Positions 1-11,845 of a stretch of DNA of 64,000 bases are shown here, one piece after another. Positions within the stretch are counted from its first letter, which is position 1; each line of letters starts with the position of its first letter. Below the pieces are notes generated by a model. It saw only the letters and a list, made by a program, of their open reading frames with translations. It searched no databases and was not told where the DNA came from. The stretch is from Coptis chinensis. Its lineage: Eukaryota; Streptophyta; Magnoliopsida; Ranunculales; Ranunculaceae. Where the stretch lies: contig CM027377.1 of the NCBI GenBank assembly GCA_015680905.1, forward strand, positions 13,230,501-13,294,500, written 5' to 3'. Both the position numbers and the translations under genes were made by a program.

Positions 1-977
1 CCGGGGGAATACACCCCTGATGAAATCCTCCCCGAAATCCACAGGATGGTGGTCTCAAACGGAACCCTCCTCGAGGTACATCATAAGGCCTAAACCTATT
101 CGGGTCACCTTTCTTTCCTCAAAAGCCTAGGACCAACAACCGGTATCTCACCAAACTTCCTTTTCCCCTCGACTCTCTTGGGGGGCTGCATTCTCGCTCC
201 TCATATCTCAAGGCCAAGTCCAACACACGATCAAAAGTGTCCCCATCAAAAGGAATCAACTTGTCCGGACAAGTGACTCTCTAACCCACGTATGAACTTT
301 TGGTTTTTCTTTCTTGTCGGTATCCACAAGATAGGGAGCAAACCTCGATAACTCATTAAACTTGGTCACATACCCCGTCCGCGGACTTCCCCGTCTTGAG
401 TCAACTCGAGAACTGCTGAGCCAACCGCTTTTTTCTTGCCTCGGGAATGAACTTACTCTCAAATCTAATCTTGAAGTCTTCCCAAGTCAAAGTTCTAGTG
501 TCCGGACTAGGGGGTGAGAGCTCATACCAAAACCTAGCGGCGTCATCAAGTTGGTGAGTCAGCTAACTCCTCGCTTCACCTCGATAAAGTCGCATACGCC
601 AAAAACATTTTCACAACTTTGAATCCAAGACTCTCACTGCAATCGTGATTCCCAACCCCATAGAATTCGCTTCCCACAAGAGTACCAAACTCCTTATTAT
701 CAAGGCTTTAGCAAAGGATCTCCCCCGAACTGGATGGTTATTCTCGCATAGCCTGCAACAAACCGATTCAATCAGATTCTCGACATCCTCAGATTGGAGT
801 GTTCACTGCAGTCCAAGTAGTATTACCATTTCGTGTCTCAACCATGATCTACAGTTCAAACAAAACTCCCATTAATATTCACATATATCCAAAACTCTCA
901 ACACTATAACCCATATTCCACATCCGGGATCACTTAGACTTTCCAACACTAAGCTAACCTAGGCTCGATATTGAAAA
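1..977 (-). mobile_element. Ty3/gypsy fossil: primer site and gag region (partial)
   Basis: On the minus strand this holds the start of a Ty3/gypsy LTR retrotransposon interior, cut by the window edge. Just inside the LTR (about 950-977) is a degraded match to the initiator-methionine primer binding site, followed by the typical GAGCCTAGGTT. Around 256-480 the minus strand reads like gag, including a segment with FNELSRFAPYLV, which resembles the conserved core of plant gypsy gag. The element is broken (several breaks) and looks old. Family placement rests on gag motifs and the primer site; the polymerase region is outside the window. Confidence 0.65.
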
Positions 978-2856
978 TGTCACGGCCTAATTTCTAAACA
1001 ATAACAAAGTAAATATTTGAAATATAAATATCTCAAACATCACTAGGTTCACTTGTTTAAAAACCCAGACTATGACGGAGGATACTACACATACAAACCC
1101 TAATAGCCATGTCCTAAAAGAAACAACTTAAAATAACATAATCCCGATAATTATCCATGAACTTCTTTATTAAGATAACATCCTTCCAAATAAAATATCA
1201 AACAAACTCTCAGAATAAAATTTCTCACTACCATGTTCTCATGCCATGAAAAAGATAAACTACGTTATTACATTCTTCCAATAAATAATCAGACCTAAAC
1301 GAAAACTAATAGACGCTCCGCCTGTGCACGAATCCCAATCACACGCAAGGGTTCCATCGCCTTCCACCTATGTTCCTAAGAACACACCCACGCTGCCAAA
1401 AACAAAGCAAACATGGGTTGAAGAAATTGAATTTGCTGTATGAGTAGACTAAACACATATAAACATTTAAAATTTTTACTTATCCCACTAACACTTTAAA
1501 TCTATCATAACCTAATCATTCTCGAATTTGGAAAACAAGTAGTTCCGGCCATCTCAAACGGCATAGTTTCTTTCCAAGCAAAACTTTCATTTTATTAAAT
1601 TCCATCTTATTAACTCATTCTAATAACTCGTTTTAATATCTAAATAATTGAATTACAACTTACCGATATCCACACAGTATAAGGGTAGGACCGGCCCTGC
1701 AAAAATATTATTAAGTCCTACCCTCCCTCAAAAAAGAAAGTTAGAACTTGTATATAATGATGTAGATATCCTCTATGTATTCAAAAGTAAACCCAAACAC
1801 GCCAGATAAACAAATAAATTTCTCTTATCACTTAATCAATTACTTTTCTTATACACCCACCCTTTAGTACCTACTCCACGATTTGCACTCCACACATTTG
1901 CCAAATCACACATTTCGTGTGCCTCTCTCCCACCGATATACCACAATATCATAGCCATCTCACGGGCTTTCATACACATATTTCACCTCTTTTTGGCACA
2001 AAACTCAGTCATTCATGGCACATTCAATGAATACCTTAGGTCATTCCCGCCACATTCAAGGAATACCTATCATATCACTAATCTGCCATTCATGGGCATT
2101 TCAATGAATGCCCCGGTCATTCCCGCCACATTCAAGGAATACTCAATCCTACATTCCCGTGACATATTCAAGGAATACAACTAACCCGGGCAAGGCTAAA
2201 TACCTTAGTTCCTCTTTAGGGCAAATAACTACAATTTGGTCATTCATGACACATTCAATGAATACTCGGTCATTCATGGCACATTCAATGAATACCCTTA
2301 TATAACACTAACGGGCCATTTATGGCACATTCAATAAATGCCCACCTACATATGACTTCATCACCATAAACTCAATTCTAAAACTTGAAGTGGAGAGTTC
2401 TAAAAGGGTGCGTAAGTTTTGTTTTACGATTATTGTATTTTATTGTATATATTATTTCGAGAACGTAGGAATATCTTGATTCAATTAATTTTGGTTTACG
2501 CGTTATTAATTTCATAAATGTATAAGTGTCATAACGTTGTGTATCGCAAAAGACTGAAAAATCACAAAGCAGTAAATACACGTACACAAGTATATTTATA
2601 AAGGTCCTAGCCTAAGTCAAACATGCTAGTAGTCCTAGACTTATCCTAATAGACCTAATCATAATTTTAGGAAAAAGTCAAATTTTCGGGATTATGTTAT
2701 TTTAAGTTGTTTCTTTTAGGACATGGCTATTAGGGTTTGTATGTGTAGTATCCTCCGTCATAGTCTGGGTTTTTAAACAAGTGAACCTAGTGATGTTTGA
2801 GATATTTATATTTCAAATATTCACTTTGTTATTGTTTAGAAATTCGGGCTGTGACA
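978..2856 (-). mobile_element. LTR of the Ty3/gypsy fossil
   Basis: Read on the minus strand the segment starts TGTCACAGCC at 2856 and ends GGCCGTGACA at 978, so it has TG...CA ends and abuts the primer-site remnant at 977. Its length (1.88 kb) suits long-LTR gypsy lineages. Unusually, the outer 170 or so bases at each end (978-1148 and 2687-2856) are near-perfect inverted copies of each other, so the LTR could fold back. It interrupts a LINE fragment on its right side. An alternative reading is a foldback or Mutator-like element that happens to sit beside gag; the primer site favours the LTR. Confidence 0.55.
2008..2340. repeat. Short tandem repeat inside the LTR
   Basis: Degenerate tandem copies built on CATTCATGGCACATTCAATG followed by AATAC; some copies read CATTCCCGCCACATTCAAGG. 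The short open frames seen here are products of the periodicity, not genes. Confidence 0.8.
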
Positions 2857-3130
2857 GTCGGCTCGGCTGATTTTCACTCCATGTATTTTCTTTTCTTTCT
2901 CGGCTTTGGTGAGAAGCCTTGATAGAACTTCCATGCAGATGATGAAAAGGAAAGGTGAAAGCGGATCTCCTTGTCGGATGCCTCTCTCTGGCTTGAGAAA
3001 GCCTGTAGGTACCCATTGAGCTTGAAGGAGAGAGAAGTAGTAGAGATGCATTGGTTTACCCAATTTCTCCACTTTTTGCATAAACCAAGAGCTTCCGTGG
3101 TATCCAAGAGAAAATCCCATGCAGATAGTA
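2857..3130 (-). mobile_element. L1-type LINE reverse transcriptase fragment
   Basis: The minus strand encodes the RT fingers/palm segment of a plant L1-like non-LTR retrotransposon: WVNQCISTTSLSFKLNG in one frame, then ERGIRQGDPLSPFLFI in another, followed by KAEKEKKIHGVKISR. GxRQGDPLSPxLF is the classic RT block just before the catalytic FADD. The fragment changes frame between these blocks and is cut at 2857 by the LTR. The catalytic FADD lies on the missing side. Confidence 0.85.
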
Positions 3131-4229
3131 GGTGTTAATTGCCTTCGGTGTTGTTCTAGTGTCTTTCTTAATTGATAAGCAGAAAATAAAGGGGCAACCA
3201 ACTTAATAGAAACTAGACTTTTTACCAACAACAACAACAGCAACAAAAAGTTCCAATAGAGTTAAAAAAAAATGGTGCCCAAGAAAGAGACTCGAAGACA
3301 TGATACAAGAATAGCTCCATTGATTAGACTTTGGAAAACTAGCAATTAATGGAAATCCATAAAAAAAGGCTCTTTCCTTTAAATCCATCTTTCTCTTCTT
3401 CTATTCCACCTTCTAGTGTCTGGGCACCATCATCTTTACTATATTATATTACAAATTTACAAGTGACAAAACAGAAGTCTCATTGGGGATTATCCCCACT
3501 CTAGCTGACTAGTTGCGTCTCGAGTTATGTCCAGATGAAGTGAACATTACTTTCAAGTTTAAACTGACTTTTCAAGTTTCAACTGACTTCGGCACGTTGG
3601 AGGGTAGAATTTTCTATCACATTAAATTATCAAAATCATAACGAAACAGTTAAATGCAGTTAAGACTTAAGAGAAGCTTACAAAGGTGCCAAATTTTATG
3701 TACCGCTGCTGTACTCTGTACTCTGTACGACTACCAAAGTATGAGGATTGACTCCTCTTGTAAAATATTTGTCATCTAATTCGTTCGTCAGTCCGTGCTT
3801 AAAAATTTATTTGCAAGAGAATATCACATTTGTATTTTGTAATGACAAGATTAAGTCGATTAAAAAAGGGCTAATCTATTGTAGGTCACAAAATTGGTTT
3901 GATAGTTGGTCAAACATCTGATACCAAATTGAGAACCCTCGAGGGCTGATAAAATAGGAAGAAGAATAACATCACTTTCCTACGCCCTCCCTAATCCCTG
4001 TCCAATAAGACAATAAGCCCACGTGACATGTGATTCTCATTCTCATACAATCCCACCCCGCGTAATTCTAACGCAACTAAACAGCTCCTGAAAATCCAAC
4101 CATCCAATCCCCCAACAAATTAACGGCCCAAATAAAAAACGGACGCCACCCGATTTATAGAAACCAAAATATTAAATCAATCATATCCTAAAAAGAATTA
4201 AAAGCAATATTTTATTTATTCGAAAAAAA
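3131..4229. other. Intergenic, upstream of eIF5A
   Basis: AT-rich DNA without a convincing coding stretch. A CT-rich segment near 3385-3420 and a run of tract-like A residues are visible. It holds the eIF5A promoter at its right end. Confidence 0.5.
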
Positions 4230-4237
4230 TATAAAAA
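4230..4237 (+). promoter_or_regulatory. Probable TATA box of eIF5A
   Basis: TATAAAAA lies 116 bases before the eIF5A start codon and is followed by a pyrimidine-rich leader (4238-4290). This is the arrangement expected for a highly expressed plant translation gene. The transcription start is inferred at about 4260. Confidence 0.5.
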
Positions 4238-4352
4238 CCTTCCAAACCTCCTTCACTCACTCCCTTCGCCGCTCTCTCATTTGCAAAAAAAAAACCACTT
4301 TAATTAAATTTGTGTTTGATTAGCGCCTCGAGATACGCAAAAAAAAAAGAAT

Positions 4353-6572
4353 ATGTCGGACGAAGAGCACCAGTTCGAATCAAAAGCTGATGCTGGTGCA
4401 TCAAAAACTTACCCACAACAAGCTGGTACTATTCGTAAGAATGGTTACATTGTTATCAAAGCTAGAGCTTGCAAGGTATAATTGTTTGTTTTTTTTTAGA
4501 TCTGTTTTGTAGGGTTTAGTGATGTTATATGATTGTTGTAGATCTTTATTATTTTGATGTGATTTCGTTTTGAATGTTGTAGATCGGAGACCATTACTGT
4601 ATGTTTATGTTGATTATGGTTTCATGACTTTGATTCATAATGCTTTTGTATCATCTGATAAAAATGGGTTAAGAGTTATTCATTTTTTCTGATGAGAATA
4701 ACTGGGCAATTAGAGCAGCACGAATTTCCTTGTTCAGTGTATATTGGCGTGTCCTGTTTGATTTGGTGAAATGTTTATCGGTTTTGCGTGTTTTTTTGAA
4801 GTCTCTGATTTTGTGTCTAATTCAATAGGGAGGAATCTCTTTTTTGTTCTTTGTATGACCTTTTTGTGTGGTTTATGCTCTAGGTTGTTGAGGTTTCAAC
4901 TTCCAAGACTGGGAAGCATGGACATGCAAAATGTCACTTTGTTGCGATTGACATCTTCAATGGGAAGAAGCTCGAGGATATCGTCCCCTCCTCCCATAAT
5001 TGTGATGTAAGCCTTTTTCACTTTGTTTATTTGTTATATTACCTTTGAACTGATAGCAGGTATGTATGTAACTTTGAGATTTGAAATTGATGTGTATACT
5101 TGTGTTGCAGGTGCCACATGTGAACCGTACTGATTACCAGCTTATTGACATTTCTGAGGATGGATTTGTATGTTCCTTTCCACTGCCTAGTTCCTTAACT
5201 AGTCCATATTACGGTCTAACTCAGTTAATTTCTATTCTGTGCTTTAGGTGAGTCTGCTCACTGAGAATGGTAGCACTAAGGATGATCTGAGGCTCCCAAC
5301 TGAGGAGGCTCTACTTAGCCAGGTTTGTGGACTGCTTGCCTTAGTACTTAGTTCTAGTTGTCATTGTTGCTTTTCATATAATATGGTTAGAATTTGTGTA
5401 AGATGGCTTGTGTAATAAACTTTCATAGATCCTTAATTTTCATTCATGGAATTAAAAAAGCAGGTAATCTCAAATTTACAGTGGTAACTGTAGAGATAGA
5501 CTTACAAATTCTTTCTTTGCTCATAACTTATAAATTTGATCTGTGCTAATTGGGTGGTTCAGTGGCTGTTTAGATCTTCAGATTATGTTTTTTGTGTTGT
5601 AGTGATGTTTAATTTGCTATGTATCTTAGGTTGATATGGTTTGTTTCTGATATAAATAGAATACTGTGTAGTTTTCAATAATTTTATTACACAATTTTAA
5701 TTGTGTATCAAGGACTAGAAGTTCTCTTTGGTTGTTGTCAATTGCTTGCTTTAATGAATCTGAATTTCTGAATTGTAGTAGAACTAATGGCCCTGCTGTA
5801 ACTTGTTGCATCGATTTTCAGAAGTGTGGCTTATCTTGGCATATACATTTTTGGAGCTATATAATGTATATGTAGAAGTTATGGTGAATTTGATAACTCT
5901 GGAAATTAGTTATTTTTGTCCTCTATGCCAATATCTTACTATATAGAAAAATCTGGGGGTTGAGCAATAGTGATGGTCCGTCTGTCACGGTGGCAGAATT
6001 GTAATTTTGCAGTTTTTTTTTTTTTTTTTTGGCAAAAATGTAATTTCGCATTTTTAGAGTTTGATTGTTTTGTCAAACGTGATGCGTCAGTGGCTCCTTT
6101 GTCGGGAATGAGACTTACAATCGGTGGCATTTTAGTTAATATCATCAATTGCAGGGGCAAAGTTTTAAGTCCTTTTTTTGAAAAAAAAAAAGAATAGAAA
6201 AAAACGTGGTTTGCCAAGTGCACAAAGCTAGTTTACTTTAGTTTGGTCATACTCGGAGTATCAGAAGGTCGCAATTATGATTATCAGTATCTGCATCTCT
6301 CAACTTATACGTAATCTCTTTTGGGGAATAATTTATAAAGATCATAACTTCTTATTTTTATTAAGTTGTCTTTTTATTGTTTATTGATGTACACTGCTGT
6401 TCACATATGCTATCCCCATATTTTGCTCAGGATATTGTGTCCCTACTAATACTTTGCTTATGAAATATAGATCAAAGATGGTTTTGCTGATGGGAAGGAT
6501 CTCGTGGTCACTGTGATGTCTGCAATGGGTGAAGAACAGATTTGTGCATTGAAGGACATTGGTCCCAAGTAG
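4353..6572 (+). CDS. eIF5A: Eukaryotic translation initiation factor 5A
   Basis: Five coding exons, all with GT-AG introns and consistent phase: 4353-4475, 4884-5006, 5111-5167, 5248-5322 and 6471-6572. They encode a 159-residue protein, the normal length for plant eIF5A. It begins [20 protein letters not shown] and ends CALKDIGPK. eIF5A binds the ribosome E site and promotes peptide-bond formation and termination on difficult stretches, such as polyproline. It needs hypusine on one lysine, here K52 in the invariant loop [12 protein letters not shown]. The N-terminal SH3-like and C-terminal OB-fold domains are complete. The first intron carries T-rich sequence near the leader, as in other strongly expressed plant genes. 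The last intron (1148 bp) is enlarged by a Helitron-like insert. I see no damage; this is the best-supported functional gene in the window. Confidence 0.97.
5934..6231 (+). mobile_element. Small non-autonomous Helitron candidate in eIF5A intron 4
   Basis: Starts TCTTACTATATAG just after an A and ends CACAAAGCTAG just before a T, matching the Helitron rule (5' TC, 3' CTAG/CTRR, insertion between A and T). It has no inverted ends or target duplication. The usual GC-rich hairpin before CTAG is weak (around GCCAAGTGCAC), which lowers confidence. There is no Rep/helicase coding; it would be mobilised in trans. Confidence 0.5.
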
Positions 6573-8448
6573 TGGGTGCCAATCTGCTGAAGCTTTTTTT
6601 TGTAATGGCTTGCCATTTCAGACTAAAAATATAACTAGTCCAGTAGGCATTGGGGTGTGCTTTTGGGGCTTGACCAACAAGGAGCTCCTACTCATGATAT
6701 AAATGCTTCATTAGACCTCCACCCATTTTAAATTATGTTTGCTTTTATATTTATCTGAGTGAATCTTTATCTTTGGAATCTTTAAAACAATTTCTTATAT
6801 CTTGGAGATTACCATAGCTATCTTACTCTTCGATATGGAGGGGTGAGATTCTTCTGTATATACACCTCTGGTACTCCTATTAAATTTGGTGTTTAAAATG
6901 AAACTTGGTGGGTGGTTCTGGTTTTGAGTTATCTGTTCTTTTTAGAGCTATTGGGATAATCAGTTTGGCACACATTAAATACTAAGTTTTGCTCTAGGTA
7001 GGAGTTATATGGGCTTATTCTGTTATAAATGATCTGCACTATCAGGTTATTTGTGAGTTGCAATAATTTATTTCGATCACTTCTGAGATAAATGCTGCTC
7101 AATCACGGAGATCTTTTGTGGAGTTGGCCTATTTTGTGGTTTCTGTCATTTACTGTAAAAGAATAGGTGAGTTCTTTTTTATTTTATTTTTTTTATTGAA
7201 ATGATTGAAATCGATTTATTTTGAGTTGCATTTTTTTAGTTTGGGGTATTTTCCCTGTTTTGAATCGTGGACCAAAGTGTTTTTTCAACCTAATGTAGTT
7301 CAAGTTGTTTTAGGGATGCTGCAGAAACAGTTTTTCCTCTTATCTTTCAGTTCAGAAATCTTTTTATCTTTCAATTTGATCCAATGACCGGTTTTACCAA
7401 CAAAAGTGATCAGAAGTTCCTGTGGTAGTTATGCTTCTATCAGTTCTATGTAGGATGATTTGAACCAAGATCCCTTTATTGAGCATGAGCATGACAAAGA
7501 AATGCCCAGAATATCAGCTTCACTGCTAAGAAACAACGTGTCAAACTCTGTTAGGTTCTATCCTGACAGAAAATTTTAATTGTCTCGGTAGCTTTCTGAC
7601 TGACAATTGGGAATTCAAATACAAATGGTTTGATAATTTTTCTGGGATTTTTTTTACGAAAATGTTAATTTTTCTGGGTTGTTTGGTACTTTGATATGCA
7701 TGTTGATTTTTGCGTTCAACTCTTGTTTTAATCTCTGATAGCTTAAATATTCACACAAATCCTCAAACCTATTCGATTGGTCATGAAAAATTCACTAAGC
7801 TCCTTGGTTTAGTTAGATTCCATTGAACTCACTAGTCACTACAACTCCTAAGTTCGAATATGCAACAGTAGTAGTGGCTTTGGTTTCGAAGTTCAAAACT
7901 TCAAATCCCATGACTTTTGATAAGTAAATTTTTGCCAAAACCAATATTTTTGACATTTTGATGAACACCAAGATCCTCAAAAGATATTTTGCTCTCATCC
8001 ACCAAGGCACCAAGTGAGCCGAAATCTGTGAACTGCAGAGCATGGCCTTGAAGGCACAGTCACTATTCTAGTCTCCAGTGTAAGAGTTGATGCTGAATAG
8101 TGTGACTACTCTTTTCCGTTTAAACCTTTCCTAGCCGCTCATCTAAAGTCTTTTTTTTTTTTTGGATAGTAAACTGCTCATCTAACGTCTAATCAGTAAT
8201 CACATAGGACTTCGGGTTCCGATCGTACTCACTGCTTACGTATAGGTATTTGACCTATTTCTTTGCTTAAACCATACTCAGGTTCTTCTGACAGATTCTT
8301 TTGGCTCCGAAAATAGTCCCGGCCTCAAACTTTGTGTATTTGTGTGGATCATCTCTCATTTTCACTACGAAACCTAAAAATCTATGTTGCTATCTGATAA
8401 TCCCATTTAAGCTTCCATTCTTCTCCGTCCTTAACTTGCAGATCTGCG
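6573..8448. other. eIF5A 3' region and intergenic DNA
   Basis: The first 200-300 bases are probably eIF5A 3' UTR. The rest is AT-rich with no coding stretch I can recognise. A T homopolymer lies near 8151-8164. Confidence 0.45.
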
Positions 8449-9135
8449 TTGTTAACTCAGATCTATAACTACAAACACCTCCTTTTGAGTCAACACCTCC
8501 ATTCTTCTGCGGTCAAAGTTTCAGACTTTCCCTCCAAGTCTTGCACTAAAATGGAAACAAAACCTGAAACTACTAATTTACCCTTCCTCAGCGCACACAA
8601 ATGTCTTCTTTATTGCAACAAATGTTTGCTTTTTGGTCATGAGCAACATGAATGCAAGACTCAAATGAACTATCTATCATTTTATTCGTCACCCGACCCA
8701 AGAATGGTACATAGCCGTGACCCAAAAGGCAAAAAGAGATCTTTACTACTTGATCCATTTTTCAGCCATGGTGAAGAAGATTTCCACAAGGGTAGTGTTG
8801 TTGCTGGACCTCCACCTCCACCAACAACACTCCAAGTACTTGAATATTTGCTGACTCCTAGTGGTCAATGTCTTCTTCGACATCTTGGTCTGGTGCTTTA
8901 TCCTTGTAGGGAAGCTCAACCGTGTTCTCAAGTAATGCCTGCTATAATTCGAAAGCCGTACCCGAAAAATAGGCGAAGTACTACTCGGAAGTTTGCTCCC
9001 ATTCATGAACAAATTGTAGACATGAATATCAAACAGGAAGAGGTAACAACTGACTGGGTGGAACAAGTGAAATGGGAAAATGAGGAAGGAATGCAGACCC
9101 CCTACATACCAATTTGGAGTCCAAGAGAGGTTTAG
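8449..9135 (+). CDS. Uncharacterised ORF with a CCHC-like zinc knuckle
   Basis: An uninterrupted 228-residue frame. Residues about 56-70 contain CNKCLLFGHEQHEC, spaced C-x2-C-x4-H-x4-C like a zinc knuckle. That motif binds RNA or single-stranded DNA and is common in plant LINE ORF1 and DUF4283-type proteins. A short proline run (GPPPPPTT) and a basic stretch (RKPYPKNRRSTTRKF) follow; the end is acidic. I do not recognise the family. Methionine at 8551 (METKPETTNL) is an alternative start, since the frame upstream looks like leader. Part of the locus, including downstream non-coding sequence to about 9620, recurs in decayed form at 27.9-28.4 kb. It could be a small gene, a domesticated transposon protein, or the last exon of a larger decayed gene. 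Confidence 0.45.
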   Translation: MLTQIYNYKHLLLSQHLHSSAVKVSDFPSKSCTKMETKPETTNLPFLSAHKCLLYCNKCLLFGHEQHECKTQMNYLSFYSSPDPRMVHSRDPKGKKRSLLLDPFFSHGEEDFHKGSVVAGPPPPPTTLQVLEYLLTPSGQCLLRHLGLVLYPCREAQPCSQVMPAIIRKPYPKNRRSTTRKFAPIHEQIVDMNIKQEEVTTDWVEQVKWENEEGMQTPYIPIWSPREV

Positions 9136-9737
9136 TATGTAAACTCACTAGTGAGTTTTCAGGTACCTATGGGATATACACTAAAAGTTCAATTGATGCA
9201 CTTATTTCAATTTTTAGTTCTGTTCCATTTAATTAGAAATAGTTTATTTTGATATTGGTTATGTTTTGTCAATCAAATTTGGACCATTTCTATCACCAGG
9301 TTACAGGCAGATGATGAAAGTACTCAAAGAAGTAGATTGCACAATGATTTTCACAGAGTTTTTGGTGGCGTTATTAACAACTCCTACATTTTGTAAAGGT
9401 TTGAAGTGGTTTTTTTGACTTTGAGAAGGCTGGGGGTTTTTGGATGTTCATGACATTTTGCATAAGTGCTCTGTTTTGTTTAGAAGTTTTTGTGCCTATA
9501 TTCATTTATCCATTCCTACGTTTTGTGTAATATGGTAGCCAAATAGCCGTAAGCAAGAACAACCTCAAGTCCTCAACAACCTCAATTTGGTGCGAATGAT
9601 ATAACAGTATGCCTCCAGTGATAATGGAAGCTTTTCACTTTCACCTAAAGGATGCACTGGGATCCTGTCAAACTTTCGTGCTTTTTTGAGCAATTGAAAT
9701 CTCAAGTAAACATGAGTTTAACTTCAACTTATAAATC
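9136..9737 (+). other. 3' flank of the zinc-knuckle ORF, duplicated at 28.2 kb
   Basis: No long frame. About 9480-9610 matches 28250-28370, for example TTTTGTGCCTATATTCATTT against TTTTGGTGCCTATGTTCATT, then a shared AACAGTATGCCT, so it was copied together with part of the upstream ORF. Confidence 0.5.
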
Positions 9738-9745
9738 ACTCTAAG

Positions 9746-11159
9746 CAGTGGCGGAGCTAGGAATTTGAATGAGGGTGAGCCACCCAAATAACCAAGTATA
9801 CAACAAAAAAAAAAAAAAAAAAAAATGGCCGGCCTGGGTGATAAACATATGTGATTAAGTGATAATTGATAACTATATTTTTTAGTTGTATGACATTTTC
9901 AGTAAACTTAGCTATAGCTGGGCCTGTTGTTTATCTTTGGATTCTGGAATAGGGATGGTGCTGAGTAGTTTGTACTTTGTAGGTATTTCCACTTCCATAA
10001 TCTCTCTCATAAGAGGCAAATAGGAACAAAATTTTCACACTTCTAGAATGGCAGCAAAAATTTCACTGAATTTGCATCCGTTAGTGGTGGAAACATCCAT
10101 CAATAACTTAAACACAATTTTTTTAGAATTCCTAATCTCCAAATTCCAACTAGATCAACTTAATATTTTGCAATATATCATGACACTGTAGACTGTATGA
10201 ATACAACCTCTTCTCCTGAGCAATTTCACACCTCCAACTCTCCAAGCCCATTGCAATCTTTGGTGATAATAATACATAAATAAATTCTCAAATCATCTGC
10301 TCACTCTTTTGAAGTTTTTGCATTACTTCATTTTCAATAAACAAGAAAACGAGAGAAATTCGTTTTCTATAATTTTTTCCTAATTAACCAGTTTTATTTT
10401 TTTGAATGGGAGGATTGAGTATTAAGCCAAATGCTGACCCCCTCTTTCTCAAACTTGATGAACACAGCTAAGACTACACCCACGAAATACAGGTGAATAA
10501 AAACGTACTATTGATGGGGAGTGATGATACTTATTGATCACGCTCTTCCTAGATGCTAGTTCCACCAGAGGCAGCGTAGCTAACCCGAGACCAGCTAGCC
10601 AACCATTGAGCCAGTTTAGTGTACGTACCTACTGAACCACAACTCAACCTAGACTCCACTCGAAACTGGTTCCTTCAATGGCACAGGTGGAAGAAACAAT
10701 GCCTTCCCATTTGCGCCATTGCCTAATGACCATTTCTTCGGCTTCATTCCTTTTATTGCCTCTGCTTTCTTTCATGTCCCACTTTTGTACCTTAGTCGAA
10801 TTTGGGTGAGCCAGTTTTCGAAACTTTCAATGTCTTCGGAGTCTTGAGGTGTTTCGGTTTTAGTTGTTTTGGCTTCTGTTTCGGGAGTCTGTGCATCTTG
10901 TTGTGAAGGAAAGAGAAGGCTTATTATATCATTATGGTTTTATTGATGAAGAAAAAAAATATAAAAAATGAAATAGGGTAGAAGATGAACGGAAGAAGAG
11001 GATGCAATCATGATTGCCATTTCAGTTCTTGTTTGCAATTCTTTCTAGTTCTACCATACATACACTCTTATACATGATTAAGTGATAACTATATTTTTTT
11101 TTGGAGAAAGTTGAGGGTACGCCAGGGTGTACCCTGGGACCCCCCTAGCTCCGCCACTG
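9746..11159. mobile_element. Non-autonomous hAT element with intact ends
   Basis: The terminal inverted repeats are exact over 16 bases: CAGTGGCGGAGCTAGG at the left and CCTAGCTCCGCCACTG at the right. An 8-bp target duplication ACTCTAAG lies at 9738-9745 and 11160-11167, identical on both sides. The termini and 8-bp duplication define the hAT superfamily (Tip100-like CAGNGGCGGAGC ends). The interior has no open transposase frame and contains an A-run near 9806-9825. The identical duplication suggests fairly recent insertion. Confidence 0.93.
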
Positions 11160-11167
11160 ACTCTAAG

Positions 11168-11836
11168 TATCAGTAGTAGCTAAAATTTTCACAACCAGGC
11201 AGCTAAATCAAATCTACCTGAGTCGCTGCAAAATGCAGTGGCCATGAATTCATCTACATGTTATCCCTCATTCCCTTGTACATGAAAATGATCTGCAACT
11301 TTACTTGTTGAATGTTGATGAAATACTTCAAATTGGACCAAACACGTACCAAATTCCTATAACATAAATGTTAACTTTTGCGAGAAAAGTGTGTTTGAAC
11401 TTTGAAGGCGTGCAATTACGTCTTAAGTGTTATAGCCACGTAAATGTCACGGCCAGTCTTAGGTGATTTGACTGATTTCCAGACAAATGGTTTGCAAAAG
11501 TTGATGCAAATTTTGTTGGGGGCCTGGGGCATGTTAGCCACTTAGCCTTACCTTGTTAGCCGTGACATCACCTAAGTCCTAAACACATGCTGGCTACAGA
11601 GCTATTAGCTATACGCCTATAAGTAAGAGTGAGCGAAGTATAGGATACTTAGTTTTCTAGCACAAAGACAGTTCCTTGAGTGTTCACCCGTCAAAGGTCA
11701 GAGATTACCCCTACACGTACCTTTTCCTCCAAGTTTTATCCTTGAATTTACTAGATTACCCTTGAGCTCATCACATTTACATGTTTGTTTCTAGCTAATC
11801 AAGAACACTATCTCTAAAATTTCATCAAACTACTCT
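11168..11836. other. Intergenic; source-like copy of a segment seen at 27.9 kb
   Basis: No gene recognised. The stretch 11785-11838, ending AAACTACTCTTTA, is nearly identical to 27897-27950. A short inverted motif TGTCACGGC / GCCGTGACA occurs at about 11446 and 11562 but shows no other element features. Confidence 0.5.
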
Positions 11837-11845
11837 TTAGTATTA

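Noticed and set aside
11446-11575. Short inverted motif TGTCACGGC / GCCGTGACA, possible small element
   Set aside because: Arms are only about 9 bases and no target duplication is visible.
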